Shown: one piece after another, positions 33,087 through 45,558 of the stretch | How positions within the stretch are numbered: the first letter of the stretch is position 1 | How the letters are laid out: each line of letters opens with the position of its first letter | Assembly (NCBI GenBank): GCA_025617745.1 | Contig: CM046868.1 | Location: forward strand, 18,914,615-18,978,614 | Source: Heliocidaris erythrogramma | Lineage: Eukaryota > Echinodermata > Echinoidea > Camarodonta > Echinometridae | Length of the DNA: 64,000 bases | Direction of reading: 5' to 3' | Made by a program: the position numbers and the translations under genes | Notes under the pieces: model-generated | Databases searched by the model: none | What the model was told of the DNA's origin: nothing | What the model saw: the letters and a program-made list of their open reading frames with translations, nothing else

Positions 33087-34185
33087 AGGCGCTGTCACAT
33101 CTTTCGGGGCAAGCCTTGCGTGTGACTTGCGGGGAACAATTTTTGCTACCCGCAGGTCCCCGAAGATGGCCCGTAACTGACAGTACCTAGCACGTGTCTC
33201 GCCCGTGCTTGCCCGCAGGGGCGCACGCAAGTCCGATTTACCCGCAGCCAAGTTTTGAGCATGCTCAAAACTTGTTCCGGCGGAGTTGCGGGAGATTGCC
33301 CGCATAGGCCCACGCAAAACACCAGTAGTAGACCCGTAGCGGCAGCAAGTTACAGGCAGTTAACCCGCTTGTTGTACGTAGGTTGCCCGTGGATCTGTGG
33401 CTACACTCTAAAAACTAAAATGTTAAATCACCATTTAAAATGGCCGAGGAGTGGTGCACCTTTTCAAAATGGCAGATCAAACTCTTAAACCTGCTAGATA
33501 CAACCCTTATAGCGTTGGATCCAGCATGTTAAAAGTGTTAATCTGCCTTTTTGAAAAAGTGGTCACTCCTCGGCCCTTTTAAATGGTGATTTAACACTTT
33601 AGTTTTTAGAGTGTATGCAACAGAAACGTGTGTCATCTGCGGGCATTCTACGAGCATAGTACGTGTGTGTTTTACTGGCAAGGAACGGTGTCGATACTGC
33701 CAACATCCGTGTAGCTGATCAGCTCTGCGCGTGGAGCGAGTTATACGAGCAAATTGCATACATGTTGAGGGCCAGTTACTGCCTTTTCTGCTGGTTAGTT
33801 GAGGGTCGGATGCGGCCAATATAATGACGTTCTAGTTCTGTTTCTAGACAACTCGGAGAAATGATGGTTTCTCCATCCATTCGCAACTCGCAGGCAACTC
33901 CCACGCAGGTAACACGCAGTTGTGACGCAGATACCTCGCAGCGCCCGTATGTCGCCCGTAATTAGCACGGATCACTTTCAAAGCTCTCACGCGTCACCCA
34001 CGCGAATCACCCGCAGGTCACATGGAATACGCGCAAGTAAAACGTAAGTAGCACGCGTCCAGCAGGTTAGACGCACGCGAAACTCGCAAAAATTTTTGTC
34101 TGCCCGCAGAAATTTTCCTGCGTGCGGGAAAATCCCTGCACGCAACTAGACCGCGTAGCTTGCCCGGAAAGATGTGACAGCGCCT
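33087..34185. mobile_element. 1.1-kb GC-rich TIR element with TCA flanks
   Basis: The ends are AGGCGCTGTCACATCTTTC and its complement at 34167-34185. The inverted match continues to GGGCAAGC with one mismatch. TCA occurs immediately outside both ends (33084-33086, 34186-34188). The interior is crowded with CGCAGGT-, CGCGCAAG- and GCCCGCA-like words, and a perfect 26-base palindrome centred on CATG lies at 33249-33274. No transposase is encoded. A 3-bp duplication would suit PIF/Harbinger, whose target is normally TWA, so the superfamily is uncertain. A TA-flanked element is nested at 33404-33613. Confidence 0.8.
33404..33613. mobile_element. TA-flanked foldback MITE (CACTCTAAAAA family), nested
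   Basis: TA at 33402-33403 and 33614-33615 flanks a 210-bp element with long inverted arms (about 75 bp each side). It begins CACTCTAAAAACTAAAATGT and ends ACATTTTAGT-like complement plus TTTTTAGAGTG. The same termini bound the larger element at 59950-61222. It sits inside the 33087-34185 element and so is the younger insertion. Confidence 0.88.
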
Positions 34186-34188
34186 TCA

Positions 34189-35100
34189 GTTTCTAGGGCA
34201 ATCAAGTATTCGGCAAAATTGTTTATGTAAATAACAATAACACTTATAGCGCTACATAAACCGATCGCTGCGTCCGAAACCATGACAGCTGTCTTCTCTG
34301 ATCGCACCCAGGTTCGGTGGCATAAGAGGTCGATCCCCAGACGAAAATAATCCGTCAAGTCTGTGAAAATTCAATCGCAATCCTTTATTGATGGAGACAC
34401 CTACTTGCAAGTAATAATCATTTCATTTCCTTTGGGCAAGAGACCACCAAAGTGAACGTTTGTTGTTTTTTTTTTAAATAATACTTCTTTGAATTACACT
34501 AGTTCCAATACTCTCCCATGATCCCCTTTTTAAAAAAAGGAGGTGGGTGTTATGTCTATCTAATTAAGCACACATTATATTTACGGGGATAGGTTGTCTT
34601 TTGGCATACTGATTTTAAGATTTGTCCCATACAAGTGACAAGGGCTCAAAATCATCAAAAAAGAAAAAAATTGTGAATATCTGACACTTAAAGGTGAATG
34701 TATTATCCCCCCTCGCCAACATGATTTGTTTCCTAATGGAAGGGGGGCAAGAATCACATTACTTCATCAGTTTAACACGCCTGTCGTGTGTACCATGCAC
34801 TATAGCTCTTTTTTCATTGACTTAACGCCAAAAGTAATAAAGCTCAAATTCAAGATCGATTCCTAGGTCAGAGCATGCACAACTGACATAGTCCAGACCT
34901 TGTTGACACCTCTTTGTTTAGAGGCTGGAGACACATTTTGCCCTCGACCGCTCGAGTGGGTTTAATTAATTAATCGCAGCCTAGCCGCTAAATTCATAAG
35001 AGCGGTCGGATCATCTTCATTGCCCACAAAAAAGAGGCATCAAATTGACACTTTGAATACGGGTGTTGTACTGTATAATTGAATTACCGACGAGTCAGGC
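34189..35100. other. Intergenic stretch without a supported gene
   Basis: Nothing was recognised apart from AT-rich sequence and short homopolymers. Confidence 0.4.
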
Positions 35101-35104
35101 TTAA

Positions 35105-35618
35105 AGGGCCCATGCACGTTTTTTGCTGTTGATGCGCAGGGATGCATACAACTAATATTCTGTTAATAAAACATCTAGATATGTTTGATAGATTTTTAAA
35201 TTTTTATTGAAATATTATTTTCAACCTCCTAAGCTCCACTCTAAACAAATCTCCAGCTCCAGATCTCATTCCTGCAATGACATCATCTGTTAATCATCAG
35301 TCAGCTAAACATTCTAAAATAGACAGTAGAATGTAACTCCCCCCCCCCCCCCCCCCCCAGCTATTAGAATAGTTGATCATCTCTGGCAAACTACATACTG
35401 TCTCTCTTCAGCTCACTAATGAATGACAGATGATGTCACTGCAGGAATGAGACCTGGAACATTTTTCTAGGGTAGAGCTTAGCATTTTTGAGAAAATGAT
35501 TTCAAATAATATTGAAAAATCTGTGAAACATATTTAGATGTTTGAATAACAAAACATGAGTTGTATGCATCCCTGCACATAAACAGAAATCAACTTGCAT
35601 TTGGGTTGCAGTGGACCT
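35105..35618. mobile_element. TTAA-flanked long-arm foldback MITE
   Basis: TTAA at 35101-35104 and 35619-35622 flanks a 514-bp element. The outermost ends (AGGGCCCATGCA; reversed right end AGGTCCACTGCA) are followed by long inverted arms of roughly 230 bp with moderate divergence, such as GGGATGCATACAAC on both sides. A C run at 35340-35358 sits at the centre. It is non-coding. Similar TTAA elements occur at 20640, 27048 and 48731. Confidence 0.85.
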
Positions 35619-35622
35619 TTAA

Positions 35623-36939
35623 AGTATGTTTTACAAGAAATACAGACCCCCCCCCCCCCCCCCACAAAAAAACTTCATTTATTTAGTATGCCAATAAGAG
35701 TGAAATAGATGAAATTTACCCACAATTTCGTATTTGCCCACAAGTAGTAATGTTATATCAAAACTCTGCCTATCGACGTCCCTCTTTAGAAACAAGAAGG
35801 ACTATATTAAACATATTACAGAGCCTCGCAGACATTGTCAGAAGAACAGTTTAATTACTGTTTCAGTAAATACGAATAAACATGCTTAGTGATAATGGTA
35901 TTAGGACTCTTACATAGGCAGCCTTGTCGTACATTACGTGAACATAGTATTTGGGACATTAACTATCACACCGTTGCGTCAGATCCAATTTGGTTTGTAA
36001 AACAGCAGTCATTGTATAACACGAACATACATGTAAACATATTCTAACTATTTTAAAGGCAATGTAACACTAAAAGCGACAAGAAGAAGAAAACACTGTT
36101 CATCTATCGGTTAGAAATTTAAGAAAAAAGCCCATTTACTTGAAGAAAAATAATTGAGGTTATTGAATGTTATTTAAAAACAAAGGCCTGTGGAATGTTT
36201 AGATAGGTGCGGGGGGGGGGGTTGTTATTTTCTCTTCAACTTATATTTACTTATTAAAGTTTTCGTTGACTCAGTAATATTCCTAGGGCAAATTTTAGCT
36301 AATAATTCTTTTTGTCGGCATATTGGAATGATTTACACCTTCCCTCTTTCTAAAAAATAAACAAACGCTGTCAACTTATGAACTTGAGTATCAAATTTAT
36401 CGAACTTCAACTATCATGACTATGGCATACCCTCACGAAAAAAAATATTGGTCATGTTCTGTCATTCAGTTTTCATGTACCTACAATCAAGAAATTGATC
36501 TGATATACTTCTGGTCTTGTCAGATTATATGCAAATAAGGCGATTACTTAGACAGGTAGGTCTTTATCATACATTAAACTCAAAATTAATGGTATGTCAG
36601 TATCATCATCTCCCCCCCCCCCCCCCCCCATGATATTATCTTATATTTTTGGATTAAGCATAATAGGTCAAGAACCTTGCGGCCAAGAAACAGTAAAACT
36701 AAATAAAAGAAATCATCATGATACTGTTTCAAAATATTACACCTATTTTTAGAACTTTACTCGCTCCGAATCAAGAATCAAAATACTAAATGTATTTATG
36801 AAAAATATATTTTTTTCAAAAGAACCTGCAGATTTCTTAGCGTATAGTCAAATATTGCCCGTAAAGGTATCAGCTTTAAGAATTACATGTACTTGGGAGT
36901 TCTTCACATTCACTTCGGGTATTCTTCTTTTTTCATTTA
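35623..36939. other. Intergenic stretch without a supported gene
   Basis: No gene is supported. C runs at 35647-35662 and 36611-36629 and a G run at 36210-36220 are present. Confidence 0.4.
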
Positions 36940-37180
36940 TGGAAGTGCTGTAGTTGAGAGGTTTGAACATTTGACGGGGAATTTGAAGGTCGTGGGTTCG
37001 AGCCCCGACATGGCATTCATGTCCTTTGACAAGACATAAATCTGAGTTTGTCACTCTCTACCGAAGTGTTAATGGGTACCTGGTAAGAAATAATTCCTGA
37101 AATGCTGTGAGCACCGAAATCGGTAGCCCAACCGGAACCATGTTCCAGCGGAGGTAGCACAGCTCGAAGATTTGGAAATG
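36940..37180 (+). mobile_element. tRNA-derived SINE
   Basis: An A-box-like GTGCTGTAGTTGAGAGG and a clear B box (GGTCGTGGGTTCGAGCCCC) lead into the shared body GTCCTTTGACAAGACAT. CTCTACCGAAGTGTTAATGG and GGTACCTGGTAAG follow. The body matches the SINE at 53095. No microsatellite tail is preserved. Confidence 0.75.
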
Positions 37181-37402
37181 TGAGTTTGTTTTAGACACGT
37201 CTTTTCTTGGTACGTTTTCTTTGTTTTTAATGTGTTTAGTTTGTAGTGTTTTATGTTTAATGTGTTCTTTCTTTCTTTCTTCGAGGGTAGTTGGCAGTGG
37301 CCTTTTGATCTGGTCAGCTATACGCGGCGCAATTGTGTGCTATACGGCCCATCCACTTCTCATCCCATTATACATGTATAATATCTTCTCCTCCACACCC
37401 TT

Positions 37403-38480
37403 ATGATGAGTAAGACTAAATCTTCTGTCTGCAATTTTATATCTTTAAATGTTAAAGGTGTTCGAGAGAAAAATAAAAGAGGAAGAAAAAGGTGGGAATA
37501 TTATTTTTCTACAGGAAACATTTAGTACACAGGATATAGTTAATAATTGGAACTCGATGTGGGAGGGGAACTGTATATATATATATATACACACGGTACA
37601 AACCACGGTAAAGGGGTTATGATATTATTTGAGAGTGGAGTAAATATTAAACATACAATTATTGATATAGAAGGCAGATACATTTTCACAGCTGATTTTC
37701 TGCAAAATCAAGAGGTTACACTAAGCAAAGAGGTGGAAACAACTAGAGTTTTTGCGCACTATTATACATATAAAGATAAATTTAAAAATAAGCCTTTTAT
37801 TATTGGATGGGACTTTAATATGGTTAGAGATGTACATCTAGATTAATAATATTAATAAAATTTAGTCTAAGCTCAGTAATAAGTTTGAAAACCGTTTAAT
37901 TTATTATAATGCAATAGACATATGGCGATTAAGAAATGCCACGAAGAAACAATTTACGTATCAAGAAAATCCTTCTATGCAAAGTAGCAGTGGCGTAGAC
38001 AGGTTCTAAATTGTGGGGGATGATTTCAATGTTCGTCAATTAAAATACATGCACACACACACACACACACACACCCCCCCCCACGCACCCACGCCCCGCC
38101 CCCCACACACACATACACACTTTGCACTCGCCCAGATATCGACCCCCCGTTTCTAAATTTTGCGGGGGGGGGGGGTGAAGCGAGCGAGCAAAACTATACT
38201 TACTTGATCGTATTGAGCTATCAAGTTTGGAAGGAAGTTCACATTGGATTAGAGGAAACAAATGAAGATAGGCAAATAATCAGTCATGTTATTTTATTAA
38301 TTAAATATTTGATATATCTTAGTCGGGACGAAAAAAAGCCTCCAAGTATTGAAGAAATAGGAGAAAAGCTTGTTTACTTTAGTAAAAAGAAAGATTGCTA
38401 CCGAACGGAATACTTTGGCACTATAGTATAAGAAATGGGAACATTTGAAAGTACCACACATAAGCATGAAACAAAAACAT
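37403..38480 (+). pseudogene. L1/Tx1-like LINE remnant, both ends of the ORF, middle lost
   Basis: From the ATG at 37403 the frame gives an endonuclease start (FISLNVKGVREKNKRGRK) before a stop near 37520. A second frame at 37547-37846 keeps SHG-like THGTNHGKGVMILFESG, DIEGRYIF and GWDFNMVRD, the pattern of L1/Tx1-clade endonucleases. KKQFTYQENP near 37950 continues it. After a (CA)n, C-run and G-run block (38055-38175), 38204-38431 resembles the C-terminus of such ORFs (VILLIKYLIYLSRDEKKPPS). The reverse transcriptase between them is absent. It is inactive. Confidence 0.65.
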
Positions 38481-38734
38481 ACAATGGGCATTGGTGAGGA
38501 GTGGAGGGGTCCGCTGGTTCGCGATCGTGTGGAGTTGGTGGCTCTCGATCTGCCGCTATAGACTGCCCTCTTCTCTTCTCTTCTCTTCTCTTTTCTTCTT
38601 TCTTTTTGTCTGTTTTGCTTGTTTGTGTGTTTGTTGTTTGCTTGTTGGGGGAGGGGGAGGCTATGATCTATAATATTCATTCAGTATAATTCATTTGAGT
38701 GCACTATGTACTATGTGTTTTATTATATTATGTA

Positions 38735-39045
38735 CTAGCAGAAGCAGCCCTTGGACATCCACGGGCGCTAGCTGTATTGATTAATCACCGTACCGTATAT
38801 TTGTCACAATAATCAAGTGAATAAAAAAAAAGTCGGGTAAAGTTATTTTGTAGCAAGAAGTATTTACAACATGTGCTTTGGCGGATCCAGGGGGCACTTC
38901 CAGCCCGCCCCCCCCCCCCCTTGGAAGGAAAGTATGCAATTTGACCATAGACGATCCGTCCTATTGTCAATTGTGCCCCCCAATCCTTTTTAGAATGAAA
39001 ACCTTTTTTTTTTTTGCTTGTCAGAGAATTATGGAGGGACCCCCA

Positions 39046-39077
<32 letters not shown>

Positions 39078-40075
39078 ACTGACCGGCCAGCTTTCAAGAA
39101 GCTGGCAAGACAAAAAAAATACGGGTGAGCCTTTTCCAAAAGTTGACAAACCTGCACTTGTGTGCTCCCCCCCCCCCCTATACTAAATCCTGAATCAGCC
39201 CCTGAACATGTGAGTATGTGTTATTTATCCAAAGCATGCATGAGTTCTGAAACATTTTCATCTTGATGAAGACTAAATGATATGGATATAATAATGTTCG
39301 TGTAGAATATCCCTGCATAGACCAAGAGGGAACGATTTGATCTTACCATGTTTCTGTGGTTTAATACTCAGATAAATTAAGGCCATGAAAGCATAATGTG
39401 CATAATTAGCGGGACGTCCCTTGTAAATGATGCAAAAATGAGGGGAAAAATTATTGTGATTTTCTTTTCAGGGGGATTATGGCCCCCTTATATGGGTCTT
39501 GGGAAGACCGACGGATTGACTTTTCCCTACTACCCTCCCATCACCCCCAGCGCGAGGGGAGACGGGAGTAATATCCTATACGTTTCCATATCATAGTGGA
39601 AATGTTTTCGAAGGAAAGTTTGGTTGGTTTGGTTGTGGGGAAGGGGCTCCTTCTTTACACCGTGGCAACCGATATTCCTAAGTGACGTGATCTCCTACAC
39701 CTCCCTCCCTCGAATGATGTCGGATCGGTCTTTCATAAGGAAATGAATAATATATTTGAGGCGATATACAATAACATGTTTCCAACGGTATTAGGACCAT
39801 TTTCCCCATTCATGTCAATTTAGTTGTTGATAATAGGAATGACTTATGCGACGGCCACCCAGGTGTGTGGTTATGTAAACTCGAAACCCTACCCTAAACT
39901 CGAAACCCTAACCCCAACCCTAACCTATTATTGTTTTCATTTCGGGAGGCTGTCGCAAAAGGAAGTTTACCCAAGTATATGCTTCCATGATATAAGAGAC
40001 CTTTACATTATCCACGTAAATCACTTGCTGAATTAAAAAGCAGATTGAAGTAGGGGCAGATTTTGATACCCTAAA
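38735..40075 (-). mobile_element. Helitron-like non-autonomous element, copy 2
   Basis: Read on the minus strand, this copy matches 8961-10472 from TTTAGGGTATCAAAATC to its 3' end. That end is a GCCCGTGG/CCAAGGGC hairpin (one mismatch, 38747-38766), eight bases, then CTAG, with T beyond. It lacks copy 1's internal tandem duplication but carries a 329-bp hAT-like insertion at 38876-39204. Telomere-like CCCTAA words lie near 39888-39925. No Rep/helicase is encoded. Confidence 0.75.
38876..39204 (+). mobile_element. hAT-like MITE with 8-bp target duplication AACATGTG
   Basis: AACATGTG at 38868-38875 is repeated at 39205-39212. The element starts CTTTGGCGGATCCAGG and its end reads, reversed, CAGGGGCTGATTCAGG. 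It is a relative of the 20017-20356 element, sharing AAAAGTTGACAAACCTGCA near the right end. It contains a C run of about 27 (39051-39077). It inserted into the Helitron-like copy and is therefore younger. Confidence 0.92.
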
Positions 40076-41907
40076 AAATGTTCATATTAGAGCATGCTAA
40101 GGTATTTTTTAAATAAGCACTACACAGGAAGCCATTAATATTCCTATGATTATAAGCGATCGTAAGCGTTCCCACTTGAAAAGATCACTTTAATACTCTG
40201 ATTGTTTTCAAGCTATACTACGTATTCCTTGCATATTGGGGTAACTGGGGTAACGAGTGATTCATCATTTTAATTCTGGTCTGGTTTAAAAGATCGTTTG
40301 GGGAATAAAGATAATCATATTTCCGTCAGGTCAACTTCATGATATCGAGATCTTTATCTGGGCTAGACAACTCATCTACCTTGTTCAGCGTACTCAGATA
40401 TGAGACCCCGTTATGATACGGATGATTATTGGCGATGATCGTGATGAAAATCATCATGATTTTAAACAAAGTACCACCTGCTTTGCCATCTCATCTCCTT
40501 TCATTCATGTTTTATATACTCTTTAAAGAATTTTTACAATTTTGCAAAGTCTTTTATGTCAAATAAATTTTCATTTCCTTTGCATACCTCATCATTATTT
40601 TAAACTGAATACTATTACTGAATTATTATTTATTATGAACTGGATATTTCGATTTCATCAGATTATCAGTTTTTAAACACGTTCTGATATTCAACCTTGT
40701 TACAATACAAATTATCATAGATTCGTGCTTCTGAACGGTTTTTGAATGATAGTAATGATGAGACTTGAAGTCAAGACAACGAATTTTCGAATTTGATATG
40801 GGAATCAATAAGGCATGACAAACCCATTAGATTCTGAAAAATTCCAGTCGTAAATTGAATGACTCGAGATCTTGAGGGGGTCCAAATGCACAGATAATTT
40901 CCATCTCCCTATAGTGATGGGGGATTTCCCCACATCATACCCCAATAACCCAATCATTTGCAACAGTTATAAACATAATTAATGTCCCACCCATTTTTGG
41001 ATAATCTTATGATGAAGTCTTACAATTCGAGTTTGAGAGGTAGACTACATGCAATGTGTCCTGCAATATGCAAATGAAATGACCCCTTGCGGACAATATC
41101 CGCTATTATTAATTATGAGTAATATGGGAAACTCTCCACAAGCTGTCCACAGCATCTTCAGAAGCTAATGATATGTCCAACGCGTAGCATGATAATAATT
41201 TACTAATACACCGAAAAAAGAAAGGATTGGTGATTTTTTTTTTTTCGACCAAGAAATTATTGTCCTCAGTAGATTTTAGGACCTTAATTATTACCTGCAG
41301 ACTGTATTGGTTATTTTGAAAATTAATTTTGGTCCGGCGTAATTCATATCGATCGATAACTTGGTAAATATAGGAAGTTTTAATTAGTTCTGAACGAATT
41401 AACCAAATTTAGCTATAGGAACATAATCTTGGCCAGTGATCCTCACTTTAAAGTGATCAATCCATCATTAGTGGAAGAATAGCCCTTACTAATAACAACA
41501 ATAAAAATGTGAAAAGAAGAAAAAGAAGAAGGGGAGGAGGAGAGGGGGAGGGCTGGGGGAATGGGCAACCCGTAAACAAGATTCATACAATTGACTAATT
41601 ATTATAAATAATGGAACAATCATAACTGAAGGTATCGATCAGCTGTATATTTTCATTAACATTCCGTAAGTCATTAGTCCTCTATCATATTGTCCTTCGG
41701 ATATCATTACTATTGATACACTCCTGGTAATTGCCTCTAATATACTTTTCCAGTCGTGGTGAAGTGATATGGGGGCAGGGGCGTCACGTGCCCTCCACTA
41801 ATCGAATGAGAGAGAAAAAAACAAACATAAAGGGAAAATGAAATGAAGGTGGAAAGAAGGTCGAGAAATGAAGATGATAGGGCAAACTCCCTCACCCTCC
41901 CCTAATG
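40076..41907. other. Intergenic stretch without a supported gene
   Basis: AT-rich, with no accepted coding frame or repeat. A purine-rich patch is at 41511-41565. Confidence 0.4.
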
Positions 41908-42207
41908 AGCCAGTTCGGGGTTAGCGCATGGTACAAATGACCCCAAATATCCACAGATATTTTAGACATGGAGGGTCCCTTTATGTGCACTTCAGAAAAA
42001 TAACTCTGGGAGTGATAGAGGTGCCTCATGAATAGCTTTTGTTTCCCCCTTTAAAAAGAATACTTCCACCTGGATATCATGGAATGCACCATTAGTGCAT
42101 AATTGAATAATGATTACATAACATTCATGAGCATATATCGAATATTAGTGTCAGTGGGTTTTAGAATTTGGTACAGATGACCTTTATCTGCTCATGCTCA
42201 GATTGCT
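41908..42207 (+). mobile_element. TA-flanked MITE, family A copy 3 (right end shortened)
   Basis: This direct copy of 4050-4363 is more than 95% alike by eye. About 14 bases are deleted just inside the right end, so it closes GATTGCT then TA instead of carrying the full inverted terminus. The left end still begins AGCCAGTTCGGGG, but the flanking bases are TG, not TA. Confidence 0.85.
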
Positions 42208-43778
42208 TATCGCTGGCCCTGTTAATTCGCACTTCGTTAACCGAGTAAGACCGGTGCCTCCTAATGATGCCGATGCCCTCTCTCTCCCTTCAATATCTGG
42301 ATCGACCCGTGGCACGCCACGTGTATCCAGTATAACAACTAAAACCAACAACACATTTTTTCATCCACTAACGCGTCTATGTTTAAATAGTGTAAGAAAA
42401 TTAAAGCCGTCCAGCGAAAACAAATTATCTTTCCCTCACCATCGTGCCCAAGACACATCACCAAGTCTTCTTTGTATTTTGATTATCCAGACTCTCTCAG
42501 GCATTCAAGCCCTATGAATGGTGGAGAGGACCACAAGAGATATAAATAGATTCAGACAGCAACGATTTGTTCCTTATTGGTGCATCCCAGAACAGTAAAA
42601 AATACAGTGGCGTCCTATACACGGTCAATAGCTCTAAGGCAACTAGAAATTACACAACTCTGTAACGGTACATTAACTGGACATCCCAGAATGAAATATT
42701 CATTAAAAAATACGGAAATTGTCTATATAGCTTATTACAGCCTTCAGCTTATTGGGCCTGTATTCCATAAACTGCTTTAAGCAAGAAATTTATGAAAATT
42801 GCTTGAGATTGTTTTGTGTCACTTTCCCGTAATTAGGAAAGTTACAATTTAAGGGACAGATATAGTTATACATATTTGAATTTAATGATGATTGGCTGGG
42901 CGAAAATAATAAGTTCAAGACTTTGGTAATGTATTGTAGCCAACTAGTGATGTCGCTCAAATTTTCTGCGTCATCGTCAGGAGCAAAGACATTAACATTA
43001 TCAGTCAAAGATAAAGTTGAGTTCCGGTCATGTGATAACATTGCGAAAGAAACTGTCTCAAATCAACTGGGAAAGGTTGATTATATAGTAGAATTATATA
43101 GTAATATAGAATTTTTGTATGATGTAAGGTTTTGGAATCACCAAAGCGAGAAGAAATTGACTCAATCCTGCTGAGAATCACATGCACTGCACACAAACAA
43201 GTGTATATGGGACTACGTACACATGTTCCGCCCAACTTCAGCTGTTTTGAATGTGAGGTCATCTGATAAACAATTCTTTTCAGGGGCATTTCTGCTATGA
43301 TGATCTTCCAAACTGACATAAAGAAATGAGAAAGTTCACAAGTTATGTTTTACCTTTCCCAGAACTCAACCTTCCCTTTCCTTACCCTTTTCTCAAACTT
43401 TCCTGACAGAAAATAGACTTGCATGTCAATTACATAATATGCAATGTCATTCCATAAACGACTATCAAGGAAAAAAAAGAGTATCCAACAGGTGATAGAT
43501 ATGCATTCGATTTTTTTTAGGATGGAAGAAGGACGCGTGTGTAGATACGTGCTTCAGTGCGACAAATTTCTTGTCGTTAAAATCTCAAATTTTCTATTGC
43601 ATGGGTATGATGAAGGGGCTGGGATGAGGATTACCTCCTCTCCACATCTTTCCATGGGTTCAATTTTACTAAACATGAATGATTGTCAAACGACAAGTAA
43701 TCTGTACGTTTGGACCTCCCACCAAAACACACACTCACCAACACCCACACCAGGCAAGAAGCCACAGTATACATATTG
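42208..43778. other. Intergenic stretch without a supported gene
   Basis: Several frames of 60-118 codons occur (42194-42517, 43444-43800 and others) but none shows a recognisable domain or splice context. TGGGCCTGTATTCCATAAAC near 42755 looks like a dispersed-repeat end, without a partner. Confidence 0.4.
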
Positions 43779-44303
43779 TAGTTTGAAGTTTGAAGTTTGA
43801 AGTTTATTTGTTCCACATTCCACATTTACATCGAAACAATTTTTCAGAAGTTATTTTACAAGCATAACTGTCAATTTCAAAGGAACTCAGATCAAGTATA
43901 ATGTACAGTAAATAGGTAAAAAGTTTGAGAAATATATAAACGACTGGCAAAAGAGGAAATATGTAAAATGTGGGGAGCCTAAATAAAAAGCATTGCTTGT
44001 AAATGATTAGGCTCCCGTATAAAGTAATTCTGATTTGGATGCAATGAAAAGGGGGGACGGACTCGAAATATCACATTTATAAAACGTACACGGAGAGCAA
44101 AGCTCAGAATATGGAGTAAAGAAACGAAAAGACGAAAGAGAAGAAGAAGAAAGAAAGAAAAAAGGAAAATAAGATGAAGAAAAGAAAAAGAGAAAATGAA
44201 AAAAAGCAAAAGAAGAAGGAGAAGAAAAATTTGTAAAGACATGACAGTGTTACACAAGCAAAGTCTATGTGACCACCAGTACGATCCAACAAGATATGAA
44301 TAT

Positions 44304-45558
44304 TCATATATGCATGTACTTACTTAAGAGGTAACACCTTAGCTTCCGTTTAAAAGAATTGTTGGAGGGGCTATCAACTAGTTCGTTATTCAGGCTGTTC
44401 CAGAATTTGGGTCCAGTAAAGGTGATTGTTTTGTTTGCGAAAACGGTGCGAAACGGGGAGGTGAAAATGGTTTGTTTGCCTAGTTGGATAGGAATGTACA
44501 GCATTATTGCGTTGAAAAATAGGGACGAAAGCATCTGGTAAATTACCTTTCGAGAGTTCATACATAAATATTCCAACATTATACAAGTACAAGTCAGATA
44601 TCTTAAGGATGTTACAATTATAGAAAAGTTCATTTGTATGTGCACGAAATCCAACATTATTTACTATTCTAATAACCCGTTTTTGTACAACTTTAATTTT
44701 GTCAATTATGGTTATAGAACAATTTCCCCATGCAAGTATACAATAATTAAGATAAGGCAAGATCAGGGCAGAATAGAGTATAAGCATAACATGAGGAGGT
44801 ACAAAAGGTTTCAACTTGTTCATTACACCTGAATTACGTGATAACAGTTTACATAGGCAATCAATTTGAACCTTCCATGTTAGTCTAGTGTCTCTAAAAA
44901 CACCCAGAAATTTGGTAGATTCAACCTGGGCGATATTTTTATTGTTAATTTGTATATTACCTGGTAGGGATGATATAGAATTACTAAATAACATGAAATT
45001 TGTTTTATTTATATTGAGCGACAATTTGTTAGCTTGAATCCAGTCAGAAACGCATTTTAATTCAGTGTTTACGATGTTGAGAAGTGTATCGGGGTTCTGG
45101 TGAGAGCAAAAAATATTGGAGTCATCGGCAAAAAGGATAAATGATAAGACTGCAGATGAGTTTTGGAGATCGTTAATGTATAAGATAAACAGGAGCGGGC
45201 CTAGTAAAGAGCCTTGAGGGACCCCACAAGTAATTGATTGAAGGGTCGATTTGAAACCATTTATGTATACATATTGTTTTATATCAATAAGGTAGTTCCT
45301 GAACCACTCCAAGGCCTTCCCCCGAATACCATAGTGGGACAACTTATGCAACAATATATCATGATTTATAGTATCGAAGGCCTTGGAGAAGTCCAGGAAA
45401 ATACCTGCAGTGTGCGACATACCGTCAATCGCTCTGGCAATTTTATTAATGAATAACAGAAGTGCGTGCGTAGTTGAATGCTTTTTGCGGAAACCAAATT
45501 GAGACCCGGAGAGAACATGATTATTATTTAAAAATGTAATAAGGCGAGAATAGACAAG
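44304..45558 (-). pseudogene. LINE reverse transcriptase and C-terminus
   Basis: In the same frame as the upstream part, the RT keeps DFSKAFDTINH, GVPQGSLLGP, FADDSNIF and the thumb region, so the catalytic aspartates are intact. A frameshift near 44450 moves the C-terminal motif TFTGPKFWNSLNNEL into another frame. That frame ends LLSKYMHI at 44304. The only visible lesions in 1.25 kb are therefore this shift and the upstream TAA. Confidence 0.85.
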
